50,063 nucleotides of DNA from Bacteroidales bacterium (GCA_017539645.1 JAFYCM010000011.1:1-50063); one strand, 5' to 3'. Shown: positions 36,810-48,041, counted from the stretch's first letter. Notes: generated by a model from the sequence alone, not told the origin. A program made the numbers and translations.

Positions 36810-38075
36810 ATGAAAAAATCATTTCTCTACTTCATTTGCTGCGTCAGTGCTATGGGTGGATTGCTCTTTGGCTACGACTGGGTAGTCATTGGCGGAGCAA
36901 AGCCGTTCTACGAGCTCTACTTCGACATTCAAGCAAGCCCAATGTTGCAAGGTTTAGCCATGAGCATAGCGCTCGTTGGTTGTCTGATTGGTGCGATGGT
37001 GGCTGGTGCATTGGCCGATCGCTTCGGACGTAAACAGCTTCTCATCATAGCTGCGACGTTGTTTCTTACCTCTGCTGTTGGTACTGGATTATTTAGCGAC
37101 TTCACACTGTTTAACATAGCTCGCTTGTGGGGTGGCATTGGCATTGGTGTAGCATCGGCGCTTTCGCCTATGTATATAGCAGAAGTGTCGCCTAAAGAAA
37201 TTCGTGGTAAACTGGTGTCTATTAACCAGATGGCTATTGTGTTGGGCATTCTCGGAGCTCAAATTTGCAACTTCCTTTTGGCCGAAGAATCGGTGCAAGT
37301 GCATATAGATAGTTGGAATGCGCAGATGGGGTGGCGCTGGATGTTTTGGGCCGAAGCGGTGCCAGCAGGAATGTTCCTCGCTTTGGCATTCTTTATACCC
37401 GAATCGCCTGTTTATCTGCGACTAAAGAGCGAAAACATATCAGAGCATAGCGATGAGGTTGGCTTGAAAGAGCTATTTGGGAATGTGCGTTACCGTGGCA
37501 TACTTATTTTAGGTATAGTGATAGCCGTATTCCAGCAGTGGTGCGGCACGAATGTTATTTTCAACTATGCCGAAGAGATTTTCAAAGGAGCTGGCTACGA
37601 TGTGAATGGCATGTTCATAAATATTGTAGTTACAGGCATAGCCAATGTGATTTTTACCATCGTGGCTATGGCTACAGTCGAGCGCCTTGGCCGTCGTACT
37701 CTGATGCTCATTGGTTCGTTTGGGTTGGGTGTAATATACTTAATCTTAGGTACTTGCTATTTCGCCGAATGCACGGGCATAGGTATGGTATGCCTTGTGG
37801 TGGCAGCCATCTCGTGCTACGCCATGACGCTCGGACCTATCACCTGGGTGCTATTGGCGGAAATTTTCCCTAACCGTGTGCGCGGCATAGCTATGGCAAC
37901 TTGCACTTTCGCATTGTGGGTTGGCTCTTGCACCCTGACGTTCTGTTTTCCGCCAATGAATGCGGCTCTCGGTACTTATGGTTCGTTTTGGATTTATAGC
38001 GCCATCTGTTTTGCTGGCTTCACATTCTTCTGGAAACGTTGTCCGGAAACGAAAGGCACAGCGCTGAGTGAATAA
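36810..38075 (+). CDS. Sugar-porter MFS transporter (XylE-like sugar:H+ symporter family)
   Basis: A 421-aa inner-membrane protein from ATG 36810 (MKKSFLYFICC); the frame is open from 36606, but the upstream part is intergenic in character. About 12 helices. Sugar-porter signatures seen: GGLLFGYDWVVIGGA in helix 1, GALADRFGRKQLLI between helices 2 and 3, RLWGGIGIGVASALSPMYIAE (first part of the second signature), VFQQWCGTNVIFNYAEEIF in helix 7, ERLGRRTLMLIG, and PITWVLLAEIFPNRVRGIA in helix 10. It is shorter than E. coli XylE (491 aa). It probably takes up the monosaccharide released in this locus; which sugar is not clear. Confidence 0.9.
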   Translation: MKKSFLYFICCVSAMGGLLFGYDWVVIGGAKPFYELYFDIQASPMLQGLAMSIALVGCLIGAMVAGALADRFGRKQLLIIAATLFLTSAVGTGLFSDFTLFNIARLWGGIGIGVASALSPMYIAEVSPKEIRGKLVSINQMAIVLGILGAQICNFLLAEESVQVHIDSWNAQMGWRWMFWAEAVPAGMFLALAFFIPESPVYLRLKSENISEHSDEVGLKELFGNVRYRGILILGIVIAVFQQWCGTNVIFNYAEEIFKGAGYDVNGMFINIVVTGIANVIFTIVAMATVERLGRRTLMLIGSFGLGVIYLILGTCYFAECTGIGMVCLVVAAISCYAMTLGPITWVLLAEIFPNRVRGIAMATCTFALWVGSCTLTFCFPPMNAALGTYGSFWIYSAICFAGFTFFWKRCPETKGTALSE

Positions 38076-38090
38076 TTACGTAGCTATCAC

Positions 38091-38228
38091 ATCGCACAGA
38101 TGACACAGATTTTATATCACCAAATTAAACGAATGTCATACATATACATTTCGTTTATTTCGTTCAATTCGGTGATGTTCCCATATACAGATCTGCGGGA
38201 ATCTGTTCAATATGCGTCATCTGTGTGC
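38091..38228. repeat. Large imperfect inverted repeat between porter and DUF5107 genes
   Basis: Words near the left end (GCACAGATGACACAGATT at 38094, ATCACCAAATTAAACGAA at 38117) are inverted near the right end (TTCGTTCAATTCGGTGAT at about 38158, GTCATCTGTGTGC at about 38216). The pairing is interrupted but spans about 135 bases. It may be a nested repeat element or a transcript structure. Confidence 0.55.
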
Positions 38229-38266
38229 TTATTTATGCATAAACTAACAATATATACAACATAATT

Positions 38267-41200
38267 ATGGTCAAAGCATGGCACGAAGATGTGGTCATTC
38301 CTACCTACGAGGTGGGCAAGCCTGAAAAGAATCCCATCTTCCTCGAAAAACGCGTATATCAAGGCTCGTCGGGTGTGGTATATCCATACCCAGTCATAGA
38401 GAGCATCTCGGATGAGAAAACCGACGTTACATATCACGTCATATATATTGAGAACGAATACATCAAGGTGATGATTCTGCCCGAACTTGGCGGCCGCGTG
38501 CAGATGGCCTACGACAAGATTCGCAAGCGTCATTTCATATACTACAACCAAGTTATCAAGCCTGCGCTTGTGGGGCTGGCAGGCCCGTGGATTTCGGGCG
38601 GTATCGAGTTCAACTGGCCCCAGCACCATCGCCCGAGCACATATTCGCCCGTAGATAGCACCATAGAAGAGAATGCCGATGGCAGTGTGACGGTGTGGGT
38701 GAACGAGCGCGAAAAGATGTTCCATCAGCAAGGACAAGCAGGTTTTACGTTGCGCCCAGGTCATGCCTATCTGGAGATTCAGGGCCGCCTCTACAATCCT
38801 ACGGAGATGCCTCAGACATTCCTGTGGTGGGCTAATCCCGCAGTGGAGGTCAACGATGAATATCAAAGTGTCTTCCCGCCCGACGTGAACGCTGTGTTCG
38901 ACCATGGCAAACGCGCCGTTTCCTCGTTTCCAATAGCTACTGGCACATACTACAAGATGGACTACAGCGCTGGCGTGGATATTTCTAACTATCGCAACAT
39001 TTTTGTGCCTACCTCATACATGATTGCAAAGTCGAAATACGACTTCGAAGGTGGCTACGAGAACGACACTAAGGCTGGTATGCTGCATGTGGCCGACCAC
39101 CATTTCTCACCAGGCAAAAAACAATGGACTTGGGGTAATGGCGATTTCGGTCGTGCATGGGATCGCAACCTTACCGACCCTGTAGAAGATGGCGATTTGC
39201 CTGCTGGCGTGCCTGCGTTGGATAGCGAAAAGAAGATGAACCCACACCGCCCATACATAGAACTTATGGCTGGTGTGTACACCGAAAATCAACCCGACTT
39301 CACTTGGCTCATGCCTTATGAAGAGAAGCGTTTCGTGCAGTATTTCTTGCCATATTGCGAACTTGGTTTGGTCAAGAATGCCAATAAGGATTTGTTGCTC
39401 AATATTGAACCAGCCGACAATGCTCAAGCTGTGCTCAAGGTGTTTGCCACATCGCGCCAAGAGATTCGCATTGAGGTGAAAGATGCCAATGGAGCTGTTG
39501 CATTTACGGAAGATGTAACTGTCTCTCCAGAAGATGTTTACATACATACACTCTCGAATATTGATGCAACAAAGGCGAACGTACATATTTATAAAAATGG
39601 GCGTGTCGCTTTGGAATATGTACCCGAAACCGACGACATCAAGACCATTCCCGACGCTGCCGAGGCTGCACTTTCGCCACAAGAGACCAAGACCAACGAA
39701 CAGCTTTATCTCACTGGCTTGCATCTCGAACAATATCGTCATGCTACATGGAGCGCTCTCGACTACTATGAGGAGGCTCTGCGCCGCGACCCTCTCGATG
39801 TGCGTTGCAACAATGCCATCGGTCTATGGTACATACGTCGTGGACGCTTCGACAAGGCCGAGCCATACCTACGCACTGCCGTGAAAGTGCTGCAAAAACG
39901 CAATCTGAACCCTTACGATGGCGAACCTATCTACAACCTCGGTCTGTGCCTGAAATACCGCAGCGGTTGGAATCTCGGCGCTCAGCTCGACGAGGCTTAC
40001 GACTATTTATATAAAAGTACATGGAACCGCGCTTGGCAAGATACTGGCTACATGGCGTGCGCCCAGATCTCGTGCATGCGTGGCGACTTCGATGAGGCTC
40101 TGCGCAACGTTGACCAAGCTCTCATTGCAGGTTGGCACAACCATAAGGCACGCGCGCTAAAGGTTGCCATAATGCATCGAACGACATGTTCAAGCGCTGC
40201 ATTTGCAGCCGAATCATTGGCCATAAATCCGTTTAATTATGGAATTATGTGGGCTCAAGGTCGCACAGATGAGATGACAAAGTTGATGCGCAACGAAGCC
40301 AACAACTACGACGAAACGGCTCTCGACTTCTGTGCTGCCGGCCTTTGGAACGATGCAATTGGTATTTGGCAATTGGCTATAAACAATGATGCCACGACCC
40401 CACTCACTCGCTATTACCTCGCATGGGCTATGGCGCATAGCGATACATACGCCAACGAGGTTACAAATATGCTCAATGATGCTGCCAAAATATCACCTGA
40501 TTATTGCTTCCCAAATCGTCTGGAGGCTATCCTTGCTCTTCAGTTTGCCATAGATAATAATGCTAATGATGCCCACCCGCACTACTTCCTTGGCAATCTC
40601 TATTACGACAAACGCCAATACGATGTAGCGCAGACGCAGTGGGAGATAGCGCGCAACCTCGAACCTACCTTTCCAACCGTCTGGCGCAACTTGGCTCTCG
40701 TCTATGCCAATAAGCGAGACGACCTCGGCCGCGCCCTCGAATGTATGGAACGCGCTTACTCACTCGACACCACAGATAGCCGCGTACTGATGGAACTCGA
40801 CCAGCTGTACAAGCGTATGCAACGCCCGCACGACTTCCGCCTACAAAAGTTACAAGCACACCCTGAGTGCATTGCTCAGCGCGACGACTTGGTGCTCGAA
40901 GAGGTTACGCTGCTCAACCAACTTGGCAGACACGAAGAGGCCAAAGCCATAATCGATGCACACATCTTCCACCCGTGGGAAGGCGGCGAAGGCAAGGTTT
41001 CGGGGCAATACCAGATTTGCCGTCTCGAAATTGCCAAGAGCATCATACTTAATAAAGATGCCAATGTCGCTGAACTCGAAAAGGCTGTCGCACTACTCAA
41101 CGAGTGTCTCGTCTTCCCAGCTCACCTCGGCGAAGGCAAACTCTATGGTGCACAGGATAATGATTTTTACTATTTCATGGGTATGGCATATCGTCGTTTG

Positions 41201-41638
41201 GCTTCGCAGAGCGCCGATGAGCATAAATATGAAACTTTGGCAAATGACAGTTTCCGCCTAGGCACCAATGGTCCAACGGAGCCCGCCGCAGCCATGTACT
41301 ACAACGATGCTAAGCCCGACAAGATTTTCTACGCCGGACTCTGCTACCGCGCTCTTGGCGACGAGAAATCGGCCTTGCGTCTATTCCACAAACTTGTCAA
41401 CTACGGCGAGCAGCACATCTACGACCATATTACTATGGACTATTTCGCAGTCTCACTGCCCGACCTACTTGTGTGGGACGACAGCCTCGACCGCAAGAAT
41501 CAAATTCATTGCAACTACATGCTTGCGCTTGGTCATTATGGCCTTGGCAGCCTAACAAAGAGTCAGCATTACAGCCGCGAAGTCGAAGCGTTGGACATCA
41601 ACCACGCCGGCCTCGCTGCGCTGAAATCGCTGAAATAG
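38267..41638 (+). CDS. DUF5107 domain protein with TPR repeats
   Basis: A 1123-aa protein without a signal peptide. The N-terminal third is DUF5107 (about 1-350): IENEYIKVMILPELGGRV, AGPWISGGIEFNWPQHHRPS and LWWANPAVEVNDEYQSVFPP resemble the galactose-mutarotase-like beta-sandwich fold, suggesting sugar binding or modification. TPR-type helical repeats fill about 450-1120 (ALDYYEEALRRDPLDVRCNN, WRNLALVYANKRDDLGRALE). It lies downstream of the sugar porter in the same direction, so a cytoplasmic role on the imported sugar or glycoside is likely. No catalytic residues can be assigned with confidence. A terminator follows the stop after 19 bases. Confidence 0.88.
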   Translation: MVKAWHEDVVIPTYEVGKPEKNPIFLEKRVYQGSSGVVYPYPVIESISDEKTDVTYHVIYIENEYIKVMILPELGGRVQMAYDKIRKRHFIYYNQVIKPALVGLAGPWISGGIEFNWPQHHRPSTYSPVDSTIEENADGSVTVWVNEREKMFHQQGQAGFTLRPGHAYLEIQGRLYNPTEMPQTFLWWANPAVEVNDEYQSVFPPDVNAVFDHGKRAVSSFPIATGTYYKMDYSAGVDISNYRNIFVPTSYMIAKSKYDFEGGYENDTKAGMLHVADHHFSPGKKQWTWGNGDFGRAWDRNLTDPVEDGDLPAGVPALDSEKKMNPHRPYIELMAGVYTENQPDFTWLMPYEEKRFVQYFLPYCELGLVKNANKDLLLNIEPADNAQAVLKVFATSRQEIRIEVKDANGAVAFTEDVTVSPEDVYIHTLSNIDATKANVHIYKNGRVALEYVPETDDIKTIPDAAEAALSPQETKTNEQLYLTGLHLEQYRHATWSALDYYEEALRRDPLDVRCNNAIGLWYIRRGRFDKAEPYLRTAVKVLQKRNLNPYDGEPIYNLGLCLKYRSGWNLGAQLDEAYDYLYKSTWNRAWQDTGYMACAQISCMRGDFDEALRNVDQALIAGWHNHKARALKVAIMHRTTCSSAAFAAESLAINPFNYGIMWAQGRTDEMTKLMRNEANNYDETALDFCAAGLWNDAIGIWQLAINNDATTPLTRYYLAWAMAHSDTYANEVTNMLNDAAKISPDYCFPNRLEAILALQFAIDNNANDAHPHYFLGNLYYDKRQYDVAQTQWEIARNLEPTFPTVWRNLALVYANKRDDLGRALECMERAYSLDTTDSRVLMELDQLYKRMQRPHDFRLQKLQAHPECIAQRDDLVLEEVTLLNQLGRHEEAKAIIDAHIFHPWEGGEGKVSGQYQICRLEIAKSIILNKDANVAELEKAVALLNECLVFPAHLGEGKLYGAQDNDFYYFMGMAYRRLASQSADEHKYETLANDSFRLGTNGPTEPAAAMYYNDAKPDKIFYAGLCYRALGDEKSALRLFHKLVNYGEQHIYDHITMDYFAVSLPDLLVWDDSLDRKNQIHCNYMLALGHYGLGSLTKSQHYSREVEALDINHAGLAALKSLK

Positions 41639-41657
41639 ACACACTCCTTTTTTTCTT

Positions 41658-41699
41658 CAACGGAGGTAAGTACGTATGTATTTATCTCCGTTGTTTTTT
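41658..41699 (+). terminator. Terminator after the DUF5107 gene
   Basis: CAACGGAG (41658-41665) pairs with CTCCGTTG (41686-41693) and is followed by six T. Confidence 0.85.
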
Positions 41700-41717
41700 A
41701 TACGTACATACATAAAC

Positions 41718-41799
41718 AAAAAAAGCCCCGTTGAAGGACGAGGCAACCTAATGTTTTCACAACGGAATAATCCTTATTGTGAATTGCTTCAAATTGTAT
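41718..41799 (-). ncRNA. tracrRNA of the type II-C CRISPR system
   Basis: On the plus strand 41776-41799 reads like the crRNA-sense repeat (GAATTGCTTCAAATTGTAT) with one base deleted and one end mismatch, so the minus-strand transcript carries the anti-repeat. Downstream on the minus strand come AAGGATTATTCCGTTGTG and GAAAACATT, the conserved core hairpin region I know from Bacteroidota type II-C tracrRNAs. A terminator follows: GCCTCGT pairs with ACGGGGC (41725-41744) before seven T (41718-41724). The -7 element just upstream predicts a start near 41797, giving about 80 nt. It is divergent from cas9. Confidence 0.88.
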
Positions 41800-41802
41800 A
41801 GC

Positions 41803-41810
41803 CAAAAATA
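41803..41810 (-). promoter_or_regulatory. -7 element of the tracrRNA promoter
   Basis: The minus strand reads TATTTTTG, a full TAnnTTTG match, placed so that transcription would begin at the first bases of the anti-repeat. Confidence 0.6.
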
Positions 41811-41864
41811 GAGCATATTTATAAACAAATGCTAATTTCATTCGCAAAAAAAACAAAAATCTCT

Positions 41865-44800
41865 ATGAAAAAGATTCTCGGTCTCGACCTTGGCACAAAC
41901 AGCATCGGCTGGGCTGTGGTGAATGCGGAAGTGGTAACCCGCAACAATGAAACCTCATTCTTGAAGCCAGCAAGCATTAGTGCCGCTGGTAGTAGAATTA
42001 TACCGATGGACGAAGGTATCCTCGGCGATTTCGACAAAGGAAATACGAAATCGCAAACAAAAGATAGAACCGACAAACGTGGTGCACGTAGGTTGTTAGA
42101 ACGCTATCTTCTGCGTCGTGAGCGACTTTTGCGTGTGCTGAAACTGATGAAGTTTTTGCCAGAACATTTCGCTTCTCACATAAATGAATACGGCAAATTT
42201 ATTGATAAGAGTGAGCCTAAATTGGCATGGAGAAAGGGTATTGATGGCAAATCTGAGTTCATCTTCAAAGACTCTTTCAGCGAGATGCTTGCCGATTTCG
42301 CAAAGAATCAGCCGCAACTTGTTGCCAATGGGAAGAAAGTGCCGTACGATTGGACTATCTACTATCTGCGTAAGAAGGCTTTGTCGCAAAGGTTGACAAA
42401 GGAAGAACTCGCATGGATTCTGCTCCAATTCAATCAGAAGCGCGGCTATTACCAACTTCGTGGCGAGGAAGAGGAGGAAGCACAAGATAAGAAGGTAGAA
42501 TTTCTTGCTCAAAAAGTTATGCGCGTTGAGGCAACTGATGAGAAAAAGGGCGATGATGTTTGGTATAACGTCTATCTCGAAAATGGAATGGTTTACCGAC
42601 GTTCGAGTCGCATTCCGTTGGATTGGGAAGGAAAAACCAAAGAGTTTATTGTTACAACGGACCTTGAAAAAGACGGGACACCAAAGAAAGACAAAGATGG
42701 CAACATCAAACGTTCGTTCCGTGCACCGAAGGAGGACGATTGGACATTGCTCAAAAAGAAAACGGAGTATGATATAGACAATAGCAACAAGACTGTTGGC
42801 TGCTACATCTACGATGCCTTACTACAGAATCCTAATCAGAAGATTGTTGGCAAACTCGTGCGCACAGTAGAGCGTAAATATTACAAAGACGAACTTCGTC
42901 AAATCCTTGATATTCAGAGAGCCTTGATGCCGGAACTTCAAGACGAAAATCTTTACAAGGCTTGCATCGAAGAACTCTATCCAAATAATGAGGCGCATCG
43001 CAACATTATTGCAAAACCAGATTTTGCCAATTTATTCATCAATGACATTTTATTCTATCAGCGACCACTAAAGAGCAAAAAGGCGTTGATTAGCGATTGT
43101 CCATATGAGTCGCATTTCGATAAAGATGGCAACGCACATCCGATAAAGTGCATCGCGAAATCGAATCCACTATTCCAGGAATTCCGTTTGTGGCAGTTCG
43201 TACAGAATCTTCGTATCTATCAGCGAGAGAAGGAAGAAAACGGAAGGCTCATAACCGATGCTGACGTAACCAACGAGTTTTTGAAAACGGAAGATGATTA
43301 TGTCACACTCTTCGATTGGCTTAATGATAGGGCATCAATAAAGCAAGATACTCTGCTCAACTCTTATTTCAAGTTCAAAAAAGAGAAAGGTAAAGACCAA
43401 TATCCATATCGCTGGAACTACGTTGAGGATAAGGAATACCCGTGTAACGAAACTCGTGCCGAGATTCTGAAAGGATTGGGCAAATGTGGCGTTACTGCCG
43501 ATTTCTTGACTAAAGAACGAGAAATGCAGCTTTGGCATATTCTTTATTCGGTTGAGGATAAGTTAGAGATTGGCAAAGCTCTGAAGAAGTATGCCGAGAA
43601 GAGTAATTTGCCTGAATCTTTCGCAGAAGTCTTTGCCAAAATCAAGCCGTTCAAAAAAGAGTACGGCTCATATTCTGAGAAGGCTATCAAAAAATTGCTC
43701 CCGCTTATGCGTATGGGCAAATATTGGAATGCAGATGCCATCGATGCCAATACCAAAGATCGCATCAGCAAGATTATCACTGGCGAGTATGATGAAGACA
43801 TCAAAAACCGCGTTCGCGAGAAGGCGATAAATTTGATCGATGAGAACCATTTTAGAGGCTTGCCAATCTGGTTTGCTTGTTACATTGTGTACGACCGACA
43901 TTCAGAAGCCAAAGAGGTTGAAAAATGGGAGAAGCCAGAGGATATTGATAAATATCTAACAGCGTTCAAGCAACATTCTTTGCGAAATCCGATTGTGGAG
44001 CAGGTTGTTACTGAAACACTTCGTACTGTGCGCGACATCTGGAAGCAGGAGGGCAATATCGACGAAATTCACGTAGAACTCGGTCGCGAAATGAAGAATC
44101 CTGCCGACAAACGCAAAAAGATGACTGAAACTATTCAGCAGAACGAGAATACAAATTTACGCATCAAAGCAATGCTTATGGAGTTTATGAATCCTGAAAT
44201 GGGTATTGAGAACGTGCGTCCGTATTCACCAAGTCAGCAGGATATTTTGCGTATTTACGAAGAGAATGCTCTCGATAACCTTTCTAAAGACGACCCCGAT
44301 TTTGAGTTTGTCAGTAAGGTTTCGAAGTTGGCTCAACCATCAAAATCTGATATAATAAAGTACAAATGCTGGTTGGAGCAGAAATATCGTTCGCCATATA
44401 CTGGCGAGATGATTCCGCTTGCCAAACTTTTTACTTCTTCATACGAGATTGAGCATGTGATTCCGCAGTCGCGCTACTTCGACGACTCGTTCAGCAACAA
44501 GGTCATTTGCGAAGCCGAAGTGAATAAGTTGAAAGATCGTCAACTTGGCTTTGAATTCATAAAGATCCATAAGGGCGAAAAAGTTCAGCTTAGCCAAGGC
44601 AAAACGGTTGAGATTCTTTCTGTCGAGGCATACGAAAAGTTCGTGAAAGACCATTATAGCAGCAATCGCACAAAGATGAAAAAGTTGCTGATGGAAGATA
44701 TTCCAGATGGATTTATTGAGCGTCAACTGAACGATAGCCGATATATCAGCAAGTTTGTAAAAGGGTTGCTGTCGAACATCGTGCGCGAGAAATTGCCAAA

Positions 44801-46649
44801 TGGCGAGTATGAACAGGAGGCTGTTTCCAAGAATCTGATTTCGTGCAATGGTTCAATAACCGACCGATTGAAAAAAGATTGGGGCATGAACGACGTGTGG
44901 AACAGCATTATCTTGCCACGTTTCAAGAGGCTGAATAAATTAACGAATAAAATAACCGACATAGAGCTTGTAAATGAGTTCAAGCGACTGTTTGAATTAG
45001 AACTCCAGAACATTGCGCAATCGAAAGGCATAATAAAGGTTGATTCATATCCAGATTTCTATAAATCATTGGATAATAAAGAACGTGTGAAAGTTATAGA
45101 CAATGTGATGAAACAATTACCAATAGCAGAGTCATTTTTGTCAGTCAATAATGAAGGACACGTTATCCCTAATATGCCGCTCGAGCTTCAAAAAGGTTTC
45201 AACAAGAAGCGCATTGACCATCGTCATCACGCTATGGATGCTATTGTGATAGCTTGCGCCACACGCGACCATGTGAATTTGTTGAATAATGAAGCTGCAC
45301 ATTCTAAAAAACATGACAAATCTTATCGATTTGACTTGCAAAGCAAGCTTCGCAGAAAAGATGAAGAAGGATATTATAAAGAGTTCTTGAAACCGTGGAA
45401 TTCGTTCACCACCGACGCAAAGCAGGCTTTGGAAAACATTATTGTCAGCTTCAAGCAGAACTTGCGCGTAATTAACAAGACAACAAACTATTTTGAATCT
45501 TACAAAGACGAAAACGGAAATCTAAGGATAGGGAGAAATGGAAAGCCTGAAAAGAAACCGATAAAGCAAGATAAAGGCGACAGCTGGGCAATACGCAAAT
45601 CGATGCACAAAGATACTGGTTGGGGCGAAGTGAATTTGCGAAAGACAAAAGATGTGTCGTTGAACGATGCGCTGAAAAATCCGAAGGCGATTGTAAACAA
45701 AGAGTTCAAACATAAAGTGCAAGAGTTGCTTGCACAAGGCCACGATGCCAAATACATAAAGAAATATGTTGAGGACAATAAAGATATTTGGTCGGAGATT
45801 AACACTTCAAAAATTGAAGTTTATTACTTCACAAAAGAGACTAACGACCGCTATTTTGCAACACGCTTCCTTAGCGATTTGGTTGGCTATATGTCTGGAA
45901 TAAAGGAATATGACAAGGCTATTGCAAAAATAGAAGGAATAACGGATACAGGTATTCAGAAGATACTAAAAGCACATTTACAGGCAAAAGAGAACAATCC
46001 AGAACTTGCGTTCTCGGCTGATGGTATTGATGAAATGAACCGCAACATTGTAGAATTGAACGGAGGCAAGCCTCATAAGCCTATATACAAGGTGCGCCGT
46101 TACGAAAGTGGCAATAAATATTCTATTGGTCAGATAGGTTGCAAAGCAAAGAAGTTCTTTGAAGCCGACAAGGGCACAAACCTTTTCTTCGCCATCTTCA
46201 GTTCTGAAAAATTGAACAAGGAGTCTGGTGAGATGGAGAGCGTACGTTCGTATCTTACAATTCCGCTCAACGTGATGATTGATTGTCAAAAGAAATTCGG
46301 TTCGAAGTGGCAAGCTAATATTGAAACATATCTGAAAGAATGTAAGTTGGTTTCTGATGAGGTTAAACTGCTGTTCATTCTTTCGCCAAATGATTTGGTA
46401 TATTTGCCTACGAAAGATGAGTTGAAAGATGGAATAAAGGAGGTTGACAAGAAGAGGATTTATAAAATGGTGAGTTGTACTGGTAACGAAGGACATTTTG
46501 CCCCAGCAAAAATTTCCAATCCAATTTTGCAGACGACTGAATTAGGAAGTAATAATAAAGCGCAACGTGCATGGACTGGCGAAATGATCAAGGAAATATG
46601 CATCCCTTTGAAAGTCGACCGATTAGGCAATATTATAGGAATTGACTAA
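41865..46649 (+). CDS. cas9: Cas9 endonuclease, type II-C (large form)
   Basis: A 1594-aa RNA-guided nuclease from ATG 41865 (MKKILGLDLGTNSIGWAV); the frame opens 12 codons earlier at 41829, but those residues precede the conserved start. Catalytic residues: RuvC-I D8; Arg-rich bridge helix about 72-95 (RGARRLLERYLLRRERLLRV); RuvC-II E738 in IHVELGREM; HNH H864 in YEIEHVIPQSRYFDDS with N887; RuvC-III H1122 and D1125 in DHRHHAMDAIVIA. All are intact, so it should cut both strands. Glu replaces Asp before the HNH His, which I believe is common in this branch. It is much longer than the N. meningitidis type II-C protein (1082 aa). The absence of csn2 and cas4 and the cas9-cas1-cas2 order support subtype II-C. 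Confidence 0.97.
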   Translation: MKKILGLDLGTNSIGWAVVNAEVVTRNNETSFLKPASISAAGSRIIPMDEGILGDFDKGNTKSQTKDRTDKRGARRLLERYLLRRERLLRVLKLMKFLPEHFASHINEYGKFIDKSEPKLAWRKGIDGKSEFIFKDSFSEMLADFAKNQPQLVANGKKVPYDWTIYYLRKKALSQRLTKEELAWILLQFNQKRGYYQLRGEEEEEAQDKKVEFLAQKVMRVEATDEKKGDDVWYNVYLENGMVYRRSSRIPLDWEGKTKEFIVTTDLEKDGTPKKDKDGNIKRSFRAPKEDDWTLLKKKTEYDIDNSNKTVGCYIYDALLQNPNQKIVGKLVRTVERKYYKDELRQILDIQRALMPELQDENLYKACIEELYPNNEAHRNIIAKPDFANLFINDILFYQRPLKSKKALISDCPYESHFDKDGNAHPIKCIAKSNPLFQEFRLWQFVQNLRIYQREKEENGRLITDADVTNEFLKTEDDYVTLFDWLNDRASIKQDTLLNSYFKFKKEKGKDQYPYRWNYVEDKEYPCNETRAEILKGLGKCGVTADFLTKEREMQLWHILYSVEDKLEIGKALKKYAEKSNLPESFAEVFAKIKPFKKEYGSYSEKAIKKLLPLMRMGKYWNADAIDANTKDRISKIITGEYDEDIKNRVREKAINLIDENHFRGLPIWFACYIVYDRHSEAKEVEKWEKPEDIDKYLTAFKQHSLRNPIVEQVVTETLRTVRDIWKQEGNIDEIHVELGREMKNPADKRKKMTETIQQNENTNLRIKAMLMEFMNPEMGIENVRPYSPSQQDILRIYEENALDNLSKDDPDFEFVSKVSKLAQPSKSDIIKYKCWLEQKYRSPYTGEMIPLAKLFTSSYEIEHVIPQSRYFDDSFSNKVICEAEVNKLKDRQLGFEFIKIHKGEKVQLSQGKTVEILSVEAYEKFVKDHYSSNRTKMKKLLMEDIPDGFIERQLNDSRYISKFVKGLLSNIVREKLPNGEYEQEAVSKNLISCNGSITDRLKKDWGMNDVWNSIILPRFKRLNKLTNKITDIELVNEFKRLFELELQNIAQSKGIIKVDSYPDFYKSLDNKERVKVIDNVMKQLPIAESFLSVNNEGHVIPNMPLELQKGFNKKRIDHRHHAMDAIVIACATRDHVNLLNNEAAHSKKHDKSYRFDLQSKLRRKDEEGYYKEFLKPWNSFTTDAKQALENIIVSFKQNLRVINKTTNYFESYKDENGNLRIGRNGKPEKKPIKQDKGDSWAIRKSMHKDTGWGEVNLRKTKDVSLNDALKNPKAIVNKEFKHKVQELLAQGHDAKYIKKYVEDNKDIWSEINTSKIEVYYFTKETNDRYFATRFLSDLVGYMSGIKEYDKAIAKIEGITDTGIQKILKAHLQAKENNPELAFSADGIDEMNRNIVELNGGKPHKPIYKVRRYESGNKYSIGQIGCKAKKFFEADKGTNLFFAIFSSEKLNKESGEMESVRSYLTIPLNVMIDCQKKFGSKWQANIETYLKECKLVSDEVKLLFILSPNDLVYLPTKDELKDGIKEVDKKRIYKMVSCTGNEGHFAPAKISNPILQTTELGSNNKAQRAWTGEMIKEICIPLKVDRLGNIIGID

Positions 46650-46673
46650 AACCTTTTCCTATTCAAATAACGT

Positions 46674-46710
46674 AAACGGATTTAAGGTAACAACTTAAAT
46701 CCGTTTTTTT
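46674..46710 (+). terminator. Terminator/attenuator directly abutting the cas1 start codon
   Basis: AAACGGATTTAAG (46674-46686) pairs perfectly with CTTAAATCCGTTT (46694-46706) around a 7-base loop, and the T run (46704-46710) ends where the cas1 ATG (46711) begins. It should stop most cas9 transcripts before cas1 and leaves no room for an ordinary ribosome-binding site. Confidence 0.9.
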
Positions 46711-47995
<1,285 letters not shown>

Positions 47996-48011
47996 TACTC
48001 CATTAGAAAAC

Positions 48012-48041
48012 AAAAAAGCACCTTTTGAAAGGTGCTTTTTT
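48012..48041. terminator. Bidirectional terminator between cas2 and the CRISPR array
   Basis: GCACCTTT (48018-48025) pairs with AAAGGTGC (48028-48035), flanked by six A on the left and six T on the right. It can end the cas1-cas2 transcript (plus) and the crRNA precursor (minus), which converge here. Confidence 0.85.
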
